Part shown: piece by piece, positions 27,503 through 35,983 of the stretch | How the letters are laid out: every line of letters starts with the position of its first letter | Numbering within the stretch: position 1 is the first letter of the stretch | Assembly: GCA_020073665.1 (NCBI GenBank) | Contig: JAIQEU010000007.1 | Coordinates: 151,927-215,926, forward strand | Length of the DNA stretch: 64,000 nt | Reading direction: 5' to 3' | From: Terriglobia bacterium | Lineage (GTDB): Bacteria > Acidobacteriota > Terriglobia > Terriglobales > Acidobacteriaceae | The notes under the pieces: model-generated | Seen by the model: the letters and a program-made list of their open reading frames with translations, nothing else | Databases searched by the model: none | Told to the model about the DNA's origin: nothing | Made by a program: the position numbers and the translations under genes

Positions 27503-28801
27503 ATGCGTCTGCGATCGCTGTCTGTCCTTCTGCTGCTGTTTTCATCCTCCGTTCTGCTCTTTGCCCAGTCCGCCGCCACCGCCGCGCAGTGTATTGACTG
27601 CCACAGCAAAGTCACGCCCAACATCGTCTCCGACTGGAAACTGAGCAAGCACAGCCAGATGGAAGTCACCTGCATTTCTTGTCACGGGGACCAGCACACC
27701 TCCGCCGATGACGTGGCCAAAGTGCAGATGCCGACGCCCGACACCTGCGCCACCTGCCATCAAACCCAGGTCGAGCAGTACAAGAAAGGCAAACATTCCA
27801 AGGCGTGGGCGGCCATGCTGGCCATGCCGACCATCCACTGGCAGCCCATGGCGATGATCGAAGGCGAGAAGGGCTGCGGCGGTTGCCACAAGATCGGGCT
27901 GAAGTCTCCGCAGGAGACCGCGGAGCAGCATCGTCTGGAAATCGACTACGGCGGCGCCGCCTGCGATTCCTGCCACACCCGCCACACTTTTTCTGTGGAA
28001 GAAGCCAAACAGCCCCAGGCCTGCGAAAGCTGTCACATGGGATTCGACCATCCGCAGTGGGAAATGTATTCCTCGTCGAAGCATGGCGTGCGCAGCAGTT
28101 TGAAGCAACTGAAAGTACTGCCGGCTGACGCCGCCGCTCCCACTTGCCAGACCTGCCATATGCAGGATGGCAACCATGAAGTGCGTACCTCGTGGGGCTT
28201 TCTCGCCGTAAGCCTCCCGCTGCCCGAGGACAAGCAGTGGGCCGCCGACCGCGCCACCGTCCTCCAGGCCTTGGGCGTGCTCGATCCCGACGGCAAGCCG
28301 ACCGCGCTGGTGGAGACAGTGAAAGCTGCCGACCTCGCCCGCCTCACTCAGGAAGACTGGGACCGCGAGCGCGACAAGATGATCAAGACCTGCAACCAGT
28401 GCCACTCGGTGAATTTCGCCAAACAGCAACTGCACCTGGGCGATGACATGATCCGCAACGCCGATCACCTGATGGCCGAAGCGATTCGCGTGGTTGCCGG
28501 CCTGTACAAGGACGGCGTGCTGCCCAAACCCAAGAATTACACTTATGCCTTCCCCAACCTGCTCACCATCCACGATGCCCCAACCGTGATTGAGCAGAAA
28601 CTGTTCGTCATGTACCTGGAGCACCGCATGCGCACTTTCCAGGGCACCTTCCATGCCAGCAATGATTACGCGCTGTGGTATGGCTGGAGCGAAATGGTGC
28701 GCGACCTGACCGAAATCAAGGAACTGGCCGCCGACATGCGCCGCAACCATCCGGGTCCAGGCATGAAGCCCGCGATCAAGACCATGGGAGCGAAGAAATA
28801 A
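27503..28801 (+). CDS. Octaheme cytochrome c, hydroxylamine oxidoreductase-like
   Basis: Exported multiheme cytochrome of 432 residues. ATG 27503 follows GGAGGG; the longer frame from 27446 lacks that spacing. Signal peptide about residues 1-22. Eight CxxCH haem-binding motifs start at residues 30, 57, 82, 125, 154, 174, 215 and 297, with spacing like the HAO/octaheme family (seven clustered, the eighth after a long helical gap). The C-terminal helical part ends with FHASNDYALWYGWSEMV, where a catalytic cross-linked Tyr would be expected in true HAO; whether one of these Tyr plays that role needs alignment. Possible roles are hydroxylamine oxidation or nitrite/hydroxylamine reduction. No quinol partner or other nitrogen gene is nearby. 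Confidence 0.85.
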   Translation: MRLRSLSVLLLLFSSSVLLFAQSAATAAQCIDCHSKVTPNIVSDWKLSKHSQMEVTCISCHGDQHTSADDVAKVQMPTPDTCATCHQTQVEQYKKGKHSKAWAAMLAMPTIHWQPMAMIEGEKGCGGCHKIGLKSPQETAEQHRLEIDYGGAACDSCHTRHTFSVEEAKQPQACESCHMGFDHPQWEMYSSSKHGVRSSLKQLKVLPADAAAPTCQTCHMQDGNHEVRTSWGFLAVSLPLPEDKQWAADRATVLQALGVLDPDGKPTALVETVKAADLARLTQEDWDRERDKMIKTCNQCHSVNFAKQQLHLGDDMIRNADHLMAEAIRVVAGLYKDGVLPKPKNYTYAFPNLLTIHDAPTVIEQKLFVMYLEHRMRTFQGTFHASNDYALWYGWSEMVRDLTEIKELAADMRRNHPGPGMKPAIKTMGAKK

Positions 28802-28815
28802 TCAACTCGGCCATT

Positions 28816-28896
28816 TCAGTCGTTGGTCGTTGGCCTAAGCCACTGCATCTCGGCGATGCGCGCCGGATTGTATTGGCCAACGACTAGCGACCAATG
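28816..28896. repeat. Inverted repeat after the cytochrome gene
   Basis: AGTCGTTGGTCGTTGGCC near 28819-28836 is matched by an imperfect reverse complement, GGCCAACGACTAGCGACCAA, at about 28875-28894. It could end the cytochrome transcript, but lacks a T-run; it resembles other TTGGTCG-type words in intergenic DNA here. Confidence 0.45.
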
Positions 28897-28988
28897 ACGT
28901 CTCTGACAGTCGGCAATTGGAAAATTGCAAATCCTGCCGTGTCTCCCCGCCCGACTTGGTTTATCCTTGGGGCGATTCCGGAGGCCTT

Positions 28989-29516
28989 ATGAATCGTGCC
29001 CTCGTCGTTCTCTCGCTGTTTGCAAGTTTCACCGCCGGCGCCTTTGCCCAGACCAAGAACCCGGTCACCACGGTGCTGCGCGAGATCATGCCTCGCCAGC
29101 AGAAGAACCTGATTGCCGCCGTGGAGGAGATGCCCGCCGACAAGTACTCTTTCAAGCCTACCCCGTCGCAGATGAGCTTCGGACACCTGGTGGAGCACAT
29201 GGTGGGGTCGAACTTCGAACTCTGCGCCAAGGTCGGCGACATCCCCGCGCCCAAAAGCTCCGCGGCCAAAGAGAGCGACGGCAAGGACAAACTGGTCGCT
29301 GCCTTGAAAGCCTCGTTCGACTTCTGCAACACGGCTGCGGCCAAGGCGGATGACTCCAAACTCGGGGACACGGTCGAACTGTACGGCGGACGCCAGGGTC
29401 CACGCGCGTTCGTGTACTTCGCCCTCACCAACGACTGGGCCGACCACTACAGCGCCGCCGCCATGTACCTGCGCCTGAACGGCCTGCTGCCGCCGACTGC
29501 ACAGCCGAAGAAGTAA
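28989..29516 (+). CDS. Exported DinB-like protein
   Basis: A 175-residue protein with a four-helix DinB/YfiT-like fold. ATG 28989 follows CCGGAGG; the frame from 28917 is rejected. A signal peptide (about 1-20, LVVLSLFASFTAGAFAQ) is unusual for DinB proteins, most of which are cytosolic, though exported ones are common in Acidobacteriota by my recollection. Core motifs: LREIMPRQQKNLIAAVEEMP, FGHLVEHMVGSNFELC (first metal-ligand His region) and FALTNDWADHYSAAAMYLRL (second His). The family uses His triads to bind a metal and often acts on thiols; the substrate is unknown. Confidence 0.82.
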   Translation: MNRALVVLSLFASFTAGAFAQTKNPVTTVLREIMPRQQKNLIAAVEEMPADKYSFKPTPSQMSFGHLVEHMVGSNFELCAKVGDIPAPKSSAAKESDGKDKLVAALKASFDFCNTAAAKADDSKLGDTVELYGGRQGPRAFVYFALTNDWADHYSAAAMYLRLNGLLPPTAQPKK

Positions 29517-29551
29517 AGCCGGGCACCGCACCCGAGGGTAGGCCCGCGGAA

Positions 29552-30271
29552 TTGAAAGCAGTGTCCAAGCTACGGTGGGCAGGAGTGATTTTGTTCGCGC
29601 TGTGCCCGCTGGGTGCCGCCGCCGGAAACTCCGCGCCCTCACCCTTGGCAATCCACGCCGCAATTCCGGTGCTGTGTACCGATGTTCACCTCGCGGCCCG
29701 CACGCGGGTCCGCGGCACTGCGGTGATTGTGGGCGCGAACGGCGTCATCCTGACCGCGGCGCATGTCATCGTCGAATCCCCTCCCACCTGCACACTTACG
29801 GTGCTGGTACCGAACGAGGAATGGAGTAAGGCGACCGGTTTCCGTGCCTTCTTCGTCGAGCACTGCGCCGCTGACAAGACTGTCGACCTCGCCGTCTGTT
29901 CGCTGAGACCGGTAGAGCCTCGTCCGGCGTGGACTGGTCTTCCCGTCGCCAGTCTAAAGCGTCAATTCCCCACAGCGGACTTGGACATCACCATTGCCGG
30001 CTTCTCCGGTTGGGGCCTGTTCCCGGTCGCCCGCCGGGGCCAGGTGAAAGGCCATACGCTATACCGGCGGCAAGACGGAGTCTACTGTGACTTCTCTACC
30101 GACGTGGTCGCCTTCGAAGGCATGAGCGGCAGCCCGGTCGTGACCAGCCAAGGAGAATTGATCGGACTGATCACCACTGCCGGCACCAGAAGATTCTCCG
30201 GCACGTCATTCGGCATCAGCGTAGAGCGCACTAGCGGGTTCTTGCAGGCGCATGGACTGCCGTTGCCGTGA
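29552..30271 (+). CDS. Exported trypsin-like serine protease
   Basis: A 239-residue protein with an N-terminal signal peptide (ILFALCPLGAAAG) and a chymotrypsin fold. The catalytic triad is visible as His in VILTAAHVIVE, Asp in KTVDLAVCSL and Ser in FEGMSGSPVVTSQGELIGLI. There is no PDZ domain, so it is not a typical HtrA/DegP. Start TTG 29552 is the first in frame and gives a full signal peptide; GTG 29561 is an alternative. The target is unknown. It sits directly downstream of the DinB-like gene by 35 bp and may be cotranscribed. Confidence 0.82.
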   Translation: MKAVSKLRWAGVILFALCPLGAAAGNSAPSPLAIHAAIPVLCTDVHLAARTRVRGTAVIVGANGVILTAAHVIVESPPTCTLTVLVPNEEWSKATGFRAFFVEHCAADKTVDLAVCSLRPVEPRPAWTGLPVASLKRQFPTADLDITIAGFSGWGLFPVARRGQVKGHTLYRRQDGVYCDFSTDVVAFEGMSGSPVVTSQGELIGLITTAGTRRFSGTSFGISVERTSGFLQAHGLPLP

Positions 30272-30519
30272 TACACCGGACCGCTGACTTGGGACCTCGG
30301 ACCTCGGCCTCTTGTTTTCATAAACTTATCTCCAAGTTATTGAAAACGACGAAACCCACTTGGGAATTTCCGCCGAATGCGGTTGCCTTCATCGCCCAGA
30401 ATGCCTCTAGAACGCGGAGAATTGCCCTGTGCGCGCAGTTTGAGGTAGGAGACGGGCAAAACCTCGTTCCCAGGCCAACGACCGCTTAAATCGTCTGGCA
30501 TGGGTAAATTATCTTATAG

Positions 30520-31560
30520 CTAATCAAGCCCGGATTGTTCGATCTGCACCAGCTCGCCCGCTCCCGCACTTGCCGGTGCAGGTCCGGGAAGCTGGGGGGC
30601 GCGCCAGGAATCCAGAATGGATACCTGGTGCACGCAGGAAACGGTGCAGTGTGGGGCGCAGGATTTTTCGGTGAGATATTCGCGGCGAATGTCAGCCACG
30701 GTGTACTTCTCCAACGGGACCCCGGGATAGCCGCGCTGCTGCGAGCAGTAGTGCACCAGCCCGTCTTCGCAGATGTAGAGATAGCGGGCCCCGGCGCGGC
30801 AGCGCCACTGGTTGGGCCGGCCCTGGGCAATGTTGTCCTGGAAGGAGTTGATACGAGTGAAGCTGCGCTTCTCCATCCCCTTCATCTCGTGGTAGACGCG
30901 CCGTTCTTCGTCGCCCAGGGGCTGCAGCTGTCCATCGCCGTCGTGAATAATGCCCACCGTCGAACTGAAGCCCAACTCCAAAGCGCGTTTCCCGATGGTA
31001 AGCGCGTCCTGCGGGTTCGAGACACCGCCACCTACCACCGAGTTGATGTTCACGTGAAAGTCGGCGTGCTCGGCGAGCAGCTGCAGCTTCTTGTCGAGAA
31101 CCTTCAGGCTCTTCTTCGAGACCTCGTCCGGGGTGACGTTATCAATCGAAATCTGCAGCCACTCCAGGCCGGCGCGGCCCAAACGCTGGATGCGCTCTGC
31201 GGTCAGCAGGTAGCCGTTGGTGATGAGTCCCGCGACCATGCCGTTCTTGCGAATGCGGCGAATGATCTGGTCCAGTTCGGGATGCAGCAGCGGTTCCCCG
31301 CCACTGATGGTGACCACAGACGTGCCCAGTTCGCCCAACTTGTCCACCCGCCGGAACATGGTCTCAGTGGGCACCGGCTTCGAAAAATCGTCGTACTCGT
31401 TGCAATACTCGCAGGCCAGGTTGCAGCGCCGGATGGGGATGATGTGCGCCAGCAGCGGGTGCTCGGTCGAGACCAGGGCGCGGAAAATCTTGCGCGCGCC
31501 GCGAAGATCGCGGTGCGCCTGTTTTAAGCGACGGCGCAGGCTGCCAGGGCTGGACGACAT
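30520..31560 (-). CDS. Radical SAM/SPASM protein of unknown substrate
   Basis: A 346-residue radical SAM enzyme. The iron-sulfur motif C46-x3-C50-x2-C53 ([13 protein letters not shown]) is followed by [17 protein letters not shown] and [13 protein letters not shown]. The C-terminal SPASM-like region has further cysteines ([20 protein letters not shown] with a following C, then [12 protein letters not shown]) able to bind an auxiliary cluster. Such enzymes modify peptides or act in cofactor or lipid chemistry. No peptide substrate gene is obvious next to it. On the minus strand a TATAAG at 31571-31566 ends five bases before the ATG, again suggesting a leaderless transcript. Confidence 0.88.
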   Translation of the reverse strand: MSSSPGSLRRRLKQAHRDLRGARKIFRALVSTEHPLLAHIIPIRRCNLACEYCNEYDDFSKPVPTETMFRRVDKLGELGTSVVTISGGEPLLHPELDQIIRRIRKNGMVAGLITNGYLLTAERIQRLGRAGLEWLQISIDNVTPDEVSKKSLKVLDKKLQLLAEHADFHVNINSVVGGGVSNPQDALTIGKRALELGFSSTVGIIHDGDGQLQPLGDEERRVYHEMKGMEKRSFTRINSFQDNIAQGRPNQWRCRAGARYLYICEDGLVHYCSQQRGYPGVPLEKYTVADIRREYLTEKSCAPHCTVSCVHQVSILDSWRAPQLPGPAPASAGAGELVQIEQSGLD

Positions 31561-31692
31561 GGGAACTTATATCCGACTATTTAAGCACACCAAGCAGGTA
31601 AGTGCATCATTTTCAACAGCGTTCTGCGAGATTCGCGGGGCGAATGGCAAGGAATGAGCTCCAGGCCTCGGGCTGTTGTTCAGCCGCTGAGC

Positions 31693-32166
31693 CTAAAGAC
31701 GGTGGCCTTTTTCCTCGATCAGCTTGCGCCAGGCTTCGTCATCTCCTAACAACTGGTGCCCAGCTTCTTGTAAGGCGCCTGCCGCCATGCCCCAAAATTC
31801 CTCTTGGACCAGAACGTAGTCGGTGTCGTAGGTGGAGATGGCAAAGATGGGCACTCCGCTTTGGGCAAGCGGGTCGATGAAGGCAGCAAGTATTCCAACT
31901 TGCGAAAAGGCAAACGGGCCTTGGAGCTTGAGGCAAATCCAGTGGGATTCGGAATTCACGTTCAGCGGAAGATTGTCCGCGGAGCAGACAATGGATAGCT
32001 CGTCTGAAGTTCGGGTCACCGAGGTAAAAACTCCGGCCAGCGCCCAATCGGGGATGGGGGCGTCGGCGGGAAGCTTGACGACGGCGAATGGACCGTTAAG
32101 CCATTCGAATTTGAGTTCAATCCGTTTGCGGGGCCGGTCGTCGTCGTCGTGATTGATCACAGGCAT
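31693..32166 (-). CDS. ACT-domain protein (CASTOR-like)
   Basis: A 157-residue cytosolic protein. The N-terminal part (FEWLNGPFAVVKLPADAPIP, DWALAGVFTSVTRTSDELS) and the C-terminal part (ICLKLQGPFAFSQVGILAAF, GVPIFAISTYDTDYVLV) make the tandem ACT fold of the CASTOR/ACT_7 group, which senses amino acids in relatives. The N-terminus is Asp-rich (INHDDDDRPRKR). AGGGAAA lies about eight bases upstream of ATG 32166. The adjacent racemase on the same strand hints at amino-acid metabolism, but the ligand is unknown. Confidence 0.85.
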   Translation of the reverse strand: MPVINHDDDDRPRKRIELKFEWLNGPFAVVKLPADAPIPDWALAGVFTSVTRTSDELSIVCSADNLPLNVNSESHWICLKLQGPFAFSQVGILAAFIDPLAQSGVPIFAISTYDTDYVLVQEEFWGMAAGALQEAGHQLLGDDEAWRKLIEEKGHRL

Positions 32167-32203
32167 TGTTGGTTTCCCTGTCCAGCCTTTTCTCTAATGT
32201 CTT

Positions 32204-32227
32204 CTCCGTGACTCCGTGACTCCGTGG
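32204..32227. repeat. Three tandem CTCCGTGA units
   Basis: Eight-base unit CTCCGTGA repeated three times (last unit ends GG) between the ACT-domain gene and the racemase. Read on the other strand it is CCACGGAGTCACGGAG, like the CCACAGAG words elsewhere. Confidence 0.7.
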
Positions 32228-32250
32228 TGGATGTTTTCTTCCCTCGCTTC

Positions 32251-32290
32251 GCTCGCTGCCCGGGCGAGTCGCCCGGCCCACACTGGCCCA
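32251..32290. repeat. Intergenic palindrome GGGCGAGTCGCCC (copy 2)
   Basis: CGGGCGAGTCGCCCG at 32261-32275, followed by GGCCCACACTGGCCC; inverted relative to the copy at 3808-3850, with which it shares the palindrome and the GTGTGG word. Confidence 0.6.
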
Positions 32291-32294
32291 CGTC

Positions 32295-32981
32295 TTACCC
32301 TACGGCTTTGCGTAGCGCGGCCCTGGCCAGCAGACGGGTTGAATCGAGTGTCGGCAGCGGCGATGTGTCCGGCGTAACCAGCAGCGGGATCTCGGTGCAG
32401 CCCAGCACTACCGCGTCACAGCCTTCGTCGGCCAGGGATCGAATGACTTCCCGGAAATACGCGAGCGAGCGTGGCGTGAACTGCGCGTTCACCAGTTCGT
32501 CGAAGATGATCTGATTGATCTTGTCGCGCTCCATCGGCCCGGGAATGCGATATTCCAGCCCGGCCGCCTTCAGCTTCTCCGGGTAGACCGGCCCTTCCAT
32601 CAGGTAGCGCGTGCCCAGCACGCCCAGGCGCTTGTAGTGGTCCCGTTTGGCTTCGGCGGCGACCTCTTGCGCGATATGCAGCCATGGGCGCGGCGAGCGG
32701 TGCTCCACCAGGTCGAACGCCTGATGGATGGTGTTGTCGGGACAGAGTAGGAAATCGGCGCCGGCGCGGGCCAGCTTCTCCGCCGAAGACAGCATCAGCT
32801 CGGCAACACCTGCCCAGTCGTTCGCGTTGATGCACTTCATGTATTCCGCGAGCGCGTGGGTGTGCATGGAGACTTCCGGATGGTCGTGCCTACCCATGAT
32901 CACCGTGCCTTCCAGGCAGATGGTGCGATAGCAGAGGGCGGCGCCCTCGGCGCTGCAGGCGACAATTCCGATGTGTTGGGG
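32295..32981 (-). CDS. Aspartate/glutamate racemase-family protein
   Basis: A 228-residue amino-acid racemase of the Asp/Glu/hydantoin superfamily. ATG 32981 starts MPQHIGIVACSAEGAALCYR; the frame to 33017 only adds intergenic repeat. The second catalytic cysteine is present in AVVLGCTEIPLLV. The first catalytic position, usually Cys in a CNT motif, reads CPDNTIHQAFD, so Asp precedes Asn-Thr and the Cys is three residues earlier. Some members of the superfamily lack one catalytic Cys and are specific for L-amino acids or have altered chemistry. Substrate is unknown. No Shine-Dalgarno is evident. Confidence 0.85.
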   Translation of the reverse strand, partial: PQHIGIVACSAEGAALCYRTICLEGTVIMGRHDHPEVSMHTHALAEYMKCINANDWAGVAELMLSSAEKLARAGADFLLCPDNTIHQAFDLVEHRSPRPWLHIAQEVAAEAKRDHYKRLGVLGTRYLMEGPVYPEKLKAAGLEYRIPGPMERDKINQIIFDELVNAQFTPRSLAYFREVIRSLADEGCDAVVLGCTEIPLLVTPDTSPLPTLDSTRLLARAALRKAVG

Positions 32982-33051
32982 CATAAAATCAGTCGTCAGT
33001 CTTCCGTCGTCAGCCAAACCGGTGTTGCCACCGGCTGATGGGACGACAAAG

Positions 33052-33057
33052 TATAAT
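33052..33057 (+). promoter_or_regulatory. -10 element TATAAT of ridA
   Basis: TATAAT 27 bases before ATG 33085, leaving room for a short leader that includes the GGGAGG ribosome site. A TTGCCA at 33025-33030 is too far (21 bases) to be a good -35. Confidence 0.45.
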
Positions 33058-33084
33058 TCTTAGACTCTTTAACCGGGAGGACCG

Positions 33085-33462
33085 ATGCGCGAAGTCATTG
33101 CCACAAAAGATGGTCCGCAGGCGATTGGGCCTTATTCCCAAGCGATCCGGGCAAACGGTTTTATTTTCGTCTCCGGGCAGGTGGCGATTGATCCCTCGAA
33201 CCAGCAGGTAATCAGCGGCGATGTGGCCGCCCAGACCGAGCGGGTGATGAAGAACCTCTCCGGCATCCTCAACGCTGCGGGCAGCGGGCTGGAAAAGGTC
33301 GTCCGCTCGACCGTGTTCCTCAAGAACATGGGCGACTTCGGCGCCATGAACGAAGTTTACGGGCGATACTTTACCGCTGCGCCTCCGGCCCGGTCCACGG
33401 TGGAAGTGGCGCGTCTGCCGAAAGACGTGCTGGTAGAAATTGACGTGATCGCGCTGGCGTAG
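33085..33462 (+). CDS. ridA: RidA-family enamine/imine deaminase
   Basis: A 125-residue trimeric cytosolic enzyme that hydrolyses reactive 2-aminoacrylate and related imines formed by PLP enzymes. It matches across the whole length: AIGPYSQAIRANGFIFVSGQ, ERVMKNLSGILNAAGSGLEKV, VFLKNMGDFGAMNEVYGRYF, and the conserved Arg in PPARSTVEVARLPKDVLVEI that binds the substrate carboxylate. A GGGAGG ribosome site lies eight bases upstream. The neighbouring racemase is divergent. Confidence 0.95.
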   Translation: MREVIATKDGPQAIGPYSQAIRANGFIFVSGQVAIDPSNQQVISGDVAAQTERVMKNLSGILNAAGSGLEKVVRSTVFLKNMGDFGAMNEVYGRYFTAAPPARSTVEVARLPKDVLVEIDVIALA

Positions 33463-33519
33463 GCAAGGTGGGTTGGTTTTGAAATCTACAATCTGAAATC
33501 ACACTTTACAGGAGAGTTC

Positions 33520-33978
33520 ATGAGAACAAGTCTGGCAGTACTGGCAGTGATCTTCTTGGCTGCGATGGTCAGTTTCGCGCAGGAAAAAGCTACACCTCGT
33601 CCGACCAGCGCCAGCGGGCCCACCAAGGTGACCGGCAAACCAACCACCCAGGCCGACGGGCTGCAATACTGGGACATCAAGGTGGGCACCGGCAAGACCG
33701 CCCAGAAGGGCGACACCGTGACCGTAAACTACACCGGCTGGCTGACCGATGGAACGAAATTTGACAGCTCGGTCGGCAAAGCCCCCTTCACGGTGGAGAA
33801 CCTAGGCAACGCGCCGGTCATCAAGGGATGGAACGAAGGCATCGTGGGAATGAAAGTCGGGGGCAAGCGCCAGCTGCGCATTCCCGGGGATCTCGCTTAC
33901 GGGACTCGTGGCTATCCTGGCCTGATCCCGCCCAACGCCACCCTGATCTTTGATGTGGAATTGCTGGGTATAAAGTAA
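33520..33978 (+). CDS. Exported FKBP-type peptidyl-prolyl isomerase
   Basis: A 152-residue folding catalyst with a Sec signal peptide (residues 1-20, [17 protein letters not shown]). After a Thr/Pro/Lys-rich linker the FKBP domain runs from about residue 45: [59 protein letters not shown], and [20 protein letters not shown], all characteristic active-site segments. CAGGAGAG precedes ATG 33520. It acts in the periplasm. Its transcript ends at the shared stem-loop with rpmB. Confidence 0.94.
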   Translation: MRTSLAVLAVIFLAAMVSFAQEKATPRPTSASGPTKVTGKPTTQADGLQYWDIKVGTGKTAQKGDTVTVNYTGWLTDGTKFDSSVGKAPFTVENLGNAPVIKGWNEGIVGMKVGGKRQLRIPGDLAYGTRGYPGLIPPNATLIFDVELLGIK

Positions 33979-33986
33979 CGAAAATG

Positions 33987-34070
33987 AAAACCGCAGGGGA
34001 CGCTGCGGACGCAGAGGAATTTGAAGACAAGAATCCCTCTGGTACCCGGCGTCTCCTGCGGTTTTGGTTT
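33987..34070. terminator. Bidirectional terminator between FKBP and rpmB
   Basis: Arms 33987-34003 (AAAACCGCAGGGGACGC) and 34049-34065 (GCGTCTCCTGCGGTTTT) pair over 17 bases with one wobble; both ends carry T-runs in the respective directions. It separates the two convergent genes and is built from the same AACCGCAGGGGACGC repeat word found near 8.2 and 12.4 kb. Confidence 0.85.
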
Positions 34071-34072
34071 AT

Positions 34073-34261
34073 TTACGCTTTTACGACTTTGCCGCTGCGC
34101 AGGCAGGAAGTGCAGACGCGGATGCGCTTGTTGGCGCCATTGACCTTGGCGTGGACCGGGCGCAGGTTGACGTTCCAGCGCCGCTTGCTCACGTTGTGGG
34201 CGTGGCTGATGTGGTTTCCGAATTGCGGCCCCTTGCCGCAGATATCACAAACTTGTGCCAT
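34073..34261 (-). CDS. rpmB: 50S ribosomal protein L28 (bL28)
   Basis: A 62-residue ribosomal protein: MAQVCDICGKGPQFGNHISH, NVSKRRWNVNLRPVHAKVNG and RIRVCTSCLRSGKVVKA. It keeps both CxxC pairs, so it is the zinc-binding form rather than the cysteine-free form used in zinc-poor conditions. GGAG lies nine bases before ATG 34261. rpmG is not next to it, unlike many bacteria. Confidence 0.97.
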   Translation of the reverse strand: MAQVCDICGKGPQFGNHISHAHNVSKRRWNVNLRPVHAKVNGANKRIRVCTSCLRSGKVVKA

Positions 34262-34372
34262 GGACTACTCCAGATAGATTCAGATCTTGACCGGCAAAAC
34301 ATAGATTTTACCGGATTTGGGCGGTTTCGCCAAGTCCACGGCTACCCAGCCGCACTATGCGATACTGAATTC

Positions 34373-34750
34373 ATGGCACCGTCGGCGGACCCCAAGTCGG
34401 TGAAAGTCAACCTCACCACCGGCAAGGGGGTGGACATTGAGTGGAAAGACGGGCACCAGTCCCACTATGGCTTCCCGTTCCTGCGGGATGCCTGTCCGTG
34501 CGCGCTATGCGACGAAGAGCGTAGCAAGACGAGCCGCAAGCCGGGTGATCCGCCGAAGCTAGCTCCCGGCGCCCTGCCCATGTTCAAACCCGCCGCCCTG
34601 CCGACGCTGGCCGATGCGGTGGGCAAGTACGCCATCCGCTTTCACTGGAACGACGGGCACGAGCTGGGAATCTATTCCTGGCAGTTTCTGCGGGAAGTGT
34701 GCCCGTGCGAAGAGTGCAAGGCGGCGCGGGCAGCGGCGAAGGCAGGATAG
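34373..34750 (+). CDS. DUF971 (GBBH-like N-terminal) protein with two CPCxxC clusters
   Basis: A 125-residue soluble protein. ATG 34373 is preferred; the frame from 34064 is antisense to rpmB. Two halves repeat the same pattern: IEWKDGHQSHYGFPFLRDAC with CPCALC, and FHWNDGHELGIYSWQFLREV with CPCEEC, separated by a Pro-rich linker of about 50 residues. DUF971 corresponds to the zinc-binding N-terminal domain of gamma-butyrobetaine hydroxylase and is also found next to iron-sulfur assembly genes. Here it is solitary. A GATACT element ends six bases before the ATG, divergent from rpmB. Confidence 0.82.
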   Translation: MAPSADPKSVKVNLTTGKGVDIEWKDGHQSHYGFPFLRDACPCALCDEERSKTSRKPGDPPKLAPGALPMFKPAALPTLADAVGKYAIRFHWNDGHELGIYSWQFLREVCPCEECKAARAAAKAG

Positions 34751-34876
34751 CCAGACACACAACATCCTTCACTGTCTGTCTATCCAATTTCAAAACCTGT
34801 CCCAATCTGCGGAACCTATCCTCCCCATTTTGCGTACGTCTACCAGTGTGCACTCATGACATGAGGAGCCGGAAAG

Positions 34877-35983
34877 ATGATGAGGAGAACAAAGGTTGTG
34901 ACCTGCTGTTGCGTGACGCTGGCGTGGTTGGTGGCGATTTCTTGCTTCGCCCAGAACACCATCCCCAAGACTTACGAGAAGGTGAAGGTCGCGGAGGGGG
35001 TTTATGCTTTCATCGCCGAGGAGCCGAAGACCGAAATCGTCAGCGGAAACTCGGTGGCGGTGATCGGCGATGACGGAGTCTTGGTGGTCGACACCATGCA
35101 CTTCCCGTCGTTGACCCGCCGCATGATCGCCGACATCAAGCAGCTCACCGACAAGCCGGTGCGCTACGTGGTGAACACGCACTGGCATCCCGACCATCTA
35201 ATGGGGAATGGAGAATACAAGCAGGCCTTCCCCGATGTGGTCATCCTGAGCACGCCTTCCACGCGCGAGCAGATGGAGAGCCAGGTCCCCACGACCTATA
35301 TCCGGGACACCATCGCTCAAATTCCCGCCTACGTGAAAATCCTGCAGGAGCACCTGGATACCGGCAAAAAGAAGGACGGCAGCCCGCTGCGTCCCGTCGA
35401 CCTTCAGCACTATCAGGATCTGATCGAGGAATCCAAGTTTTTTCTGCCCGAGTTGCAGCAGGCCAAATACACTCCTCCGAACCAGACGTTTGATCAGAGC
35501 ATTACCGTTTATCTGGGCAAGCGACAGGTCAACGTGATGTTTCTGGGACGTGGCAACACTGCTGGCGATGCTGTTATCTATGTGCCCGACGCCAAGACGC
35601 TGATGACTGGAGACCTGGTGGTCTCGCCCACGCCTTACGCCTTTGGATCGTTTCTGACCGAGTGGGTCGAAACCCTGAAGAAGCTCGAAGCGCTTGGGGC
35701 GACGACGATTGTCCCCGGGCACGGCGATGTTCAGCATGACACGAGCTACATTGAGGAACTCATCAGCCTTCTGCAATCAACCACGTCGCAGGTACAGCAG
35801 GCGTTTGCTCAGGGGCTGAGCCTCGACGACACACGCAAGAAAGTCGATCTCAGCAGCTTCCGCAGGCAGATGGCGGGCGACAGCGACAAGTGGAATGAGG
35901 TGTTTCACACGGCATACGAAGTGCCGGCGGTGGAGCGGGCCTACCGTGAGGCGAAAGAGGGCAAGCTGAACGACGAGAACTGA
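34877..35983 (+). CDS. Exported metallo-beta-lactamase-fold hydrolase
   Basis: A 368-residue protein with a signal peptide (about 1-23, LAWLVAISCFAQ) and an MBL fold. Zinc ligands are visible as THWHPDHLMGNG near residue 102, then GRGNTAGDAVIYVPDAKTLM (Asp ligand in DAK/TGDLV region) and PGHGDVQHDTSY (third His). The family includes periplasmic hydrolases and lactonase-like enzymes; the GNTAGD motif is typical of subclass B3-like and quinoprotein-relay SoxH-type members. The substrate is unknown. GAGGAG lies about ten bases upstream of ATG 34877. Confidence 0.87.
   Translation: MMRRTKVVTCCCVTLAWLVAISCFAQNTIPKTYEKVKVAEGVYAFIAEEPKTEIVSGNSVAVIGDDGVLVVDTMHFPSLTRRMIADIKQLTDKPVRYVVNTHWHPDHLMGNGEYKQAFPDVVILSTPSTREQMESQVPTTYIRDTIAQIPAYVKILQEHLDTGKKKDGSPLRPVDLQHYQDLIEESKFFLPELQQAKYTPPNQTFDQSITVYLGKRQVNVMFLGRGNTAGDAVIYVPDAKTLMTGDLVVSPTPYAFGSFLTEWVETLKKLEALGATTIVPGHGDVQHDTSYIEELISLLQSTTSQVQQAFAQGLSLDDTRKKVDLSSFRRQMAGDSDKWNEVFHTAYEVPAVERAYREAKEGKLNDEN

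Noticed and set aside
32204..32227. Three tandem CTCCGTGA units as a possible CRISPR fragment
   Set aside because: Units are eight bases with no spacers and no cas genes nearby; it is an ordinary short tandem repeat.
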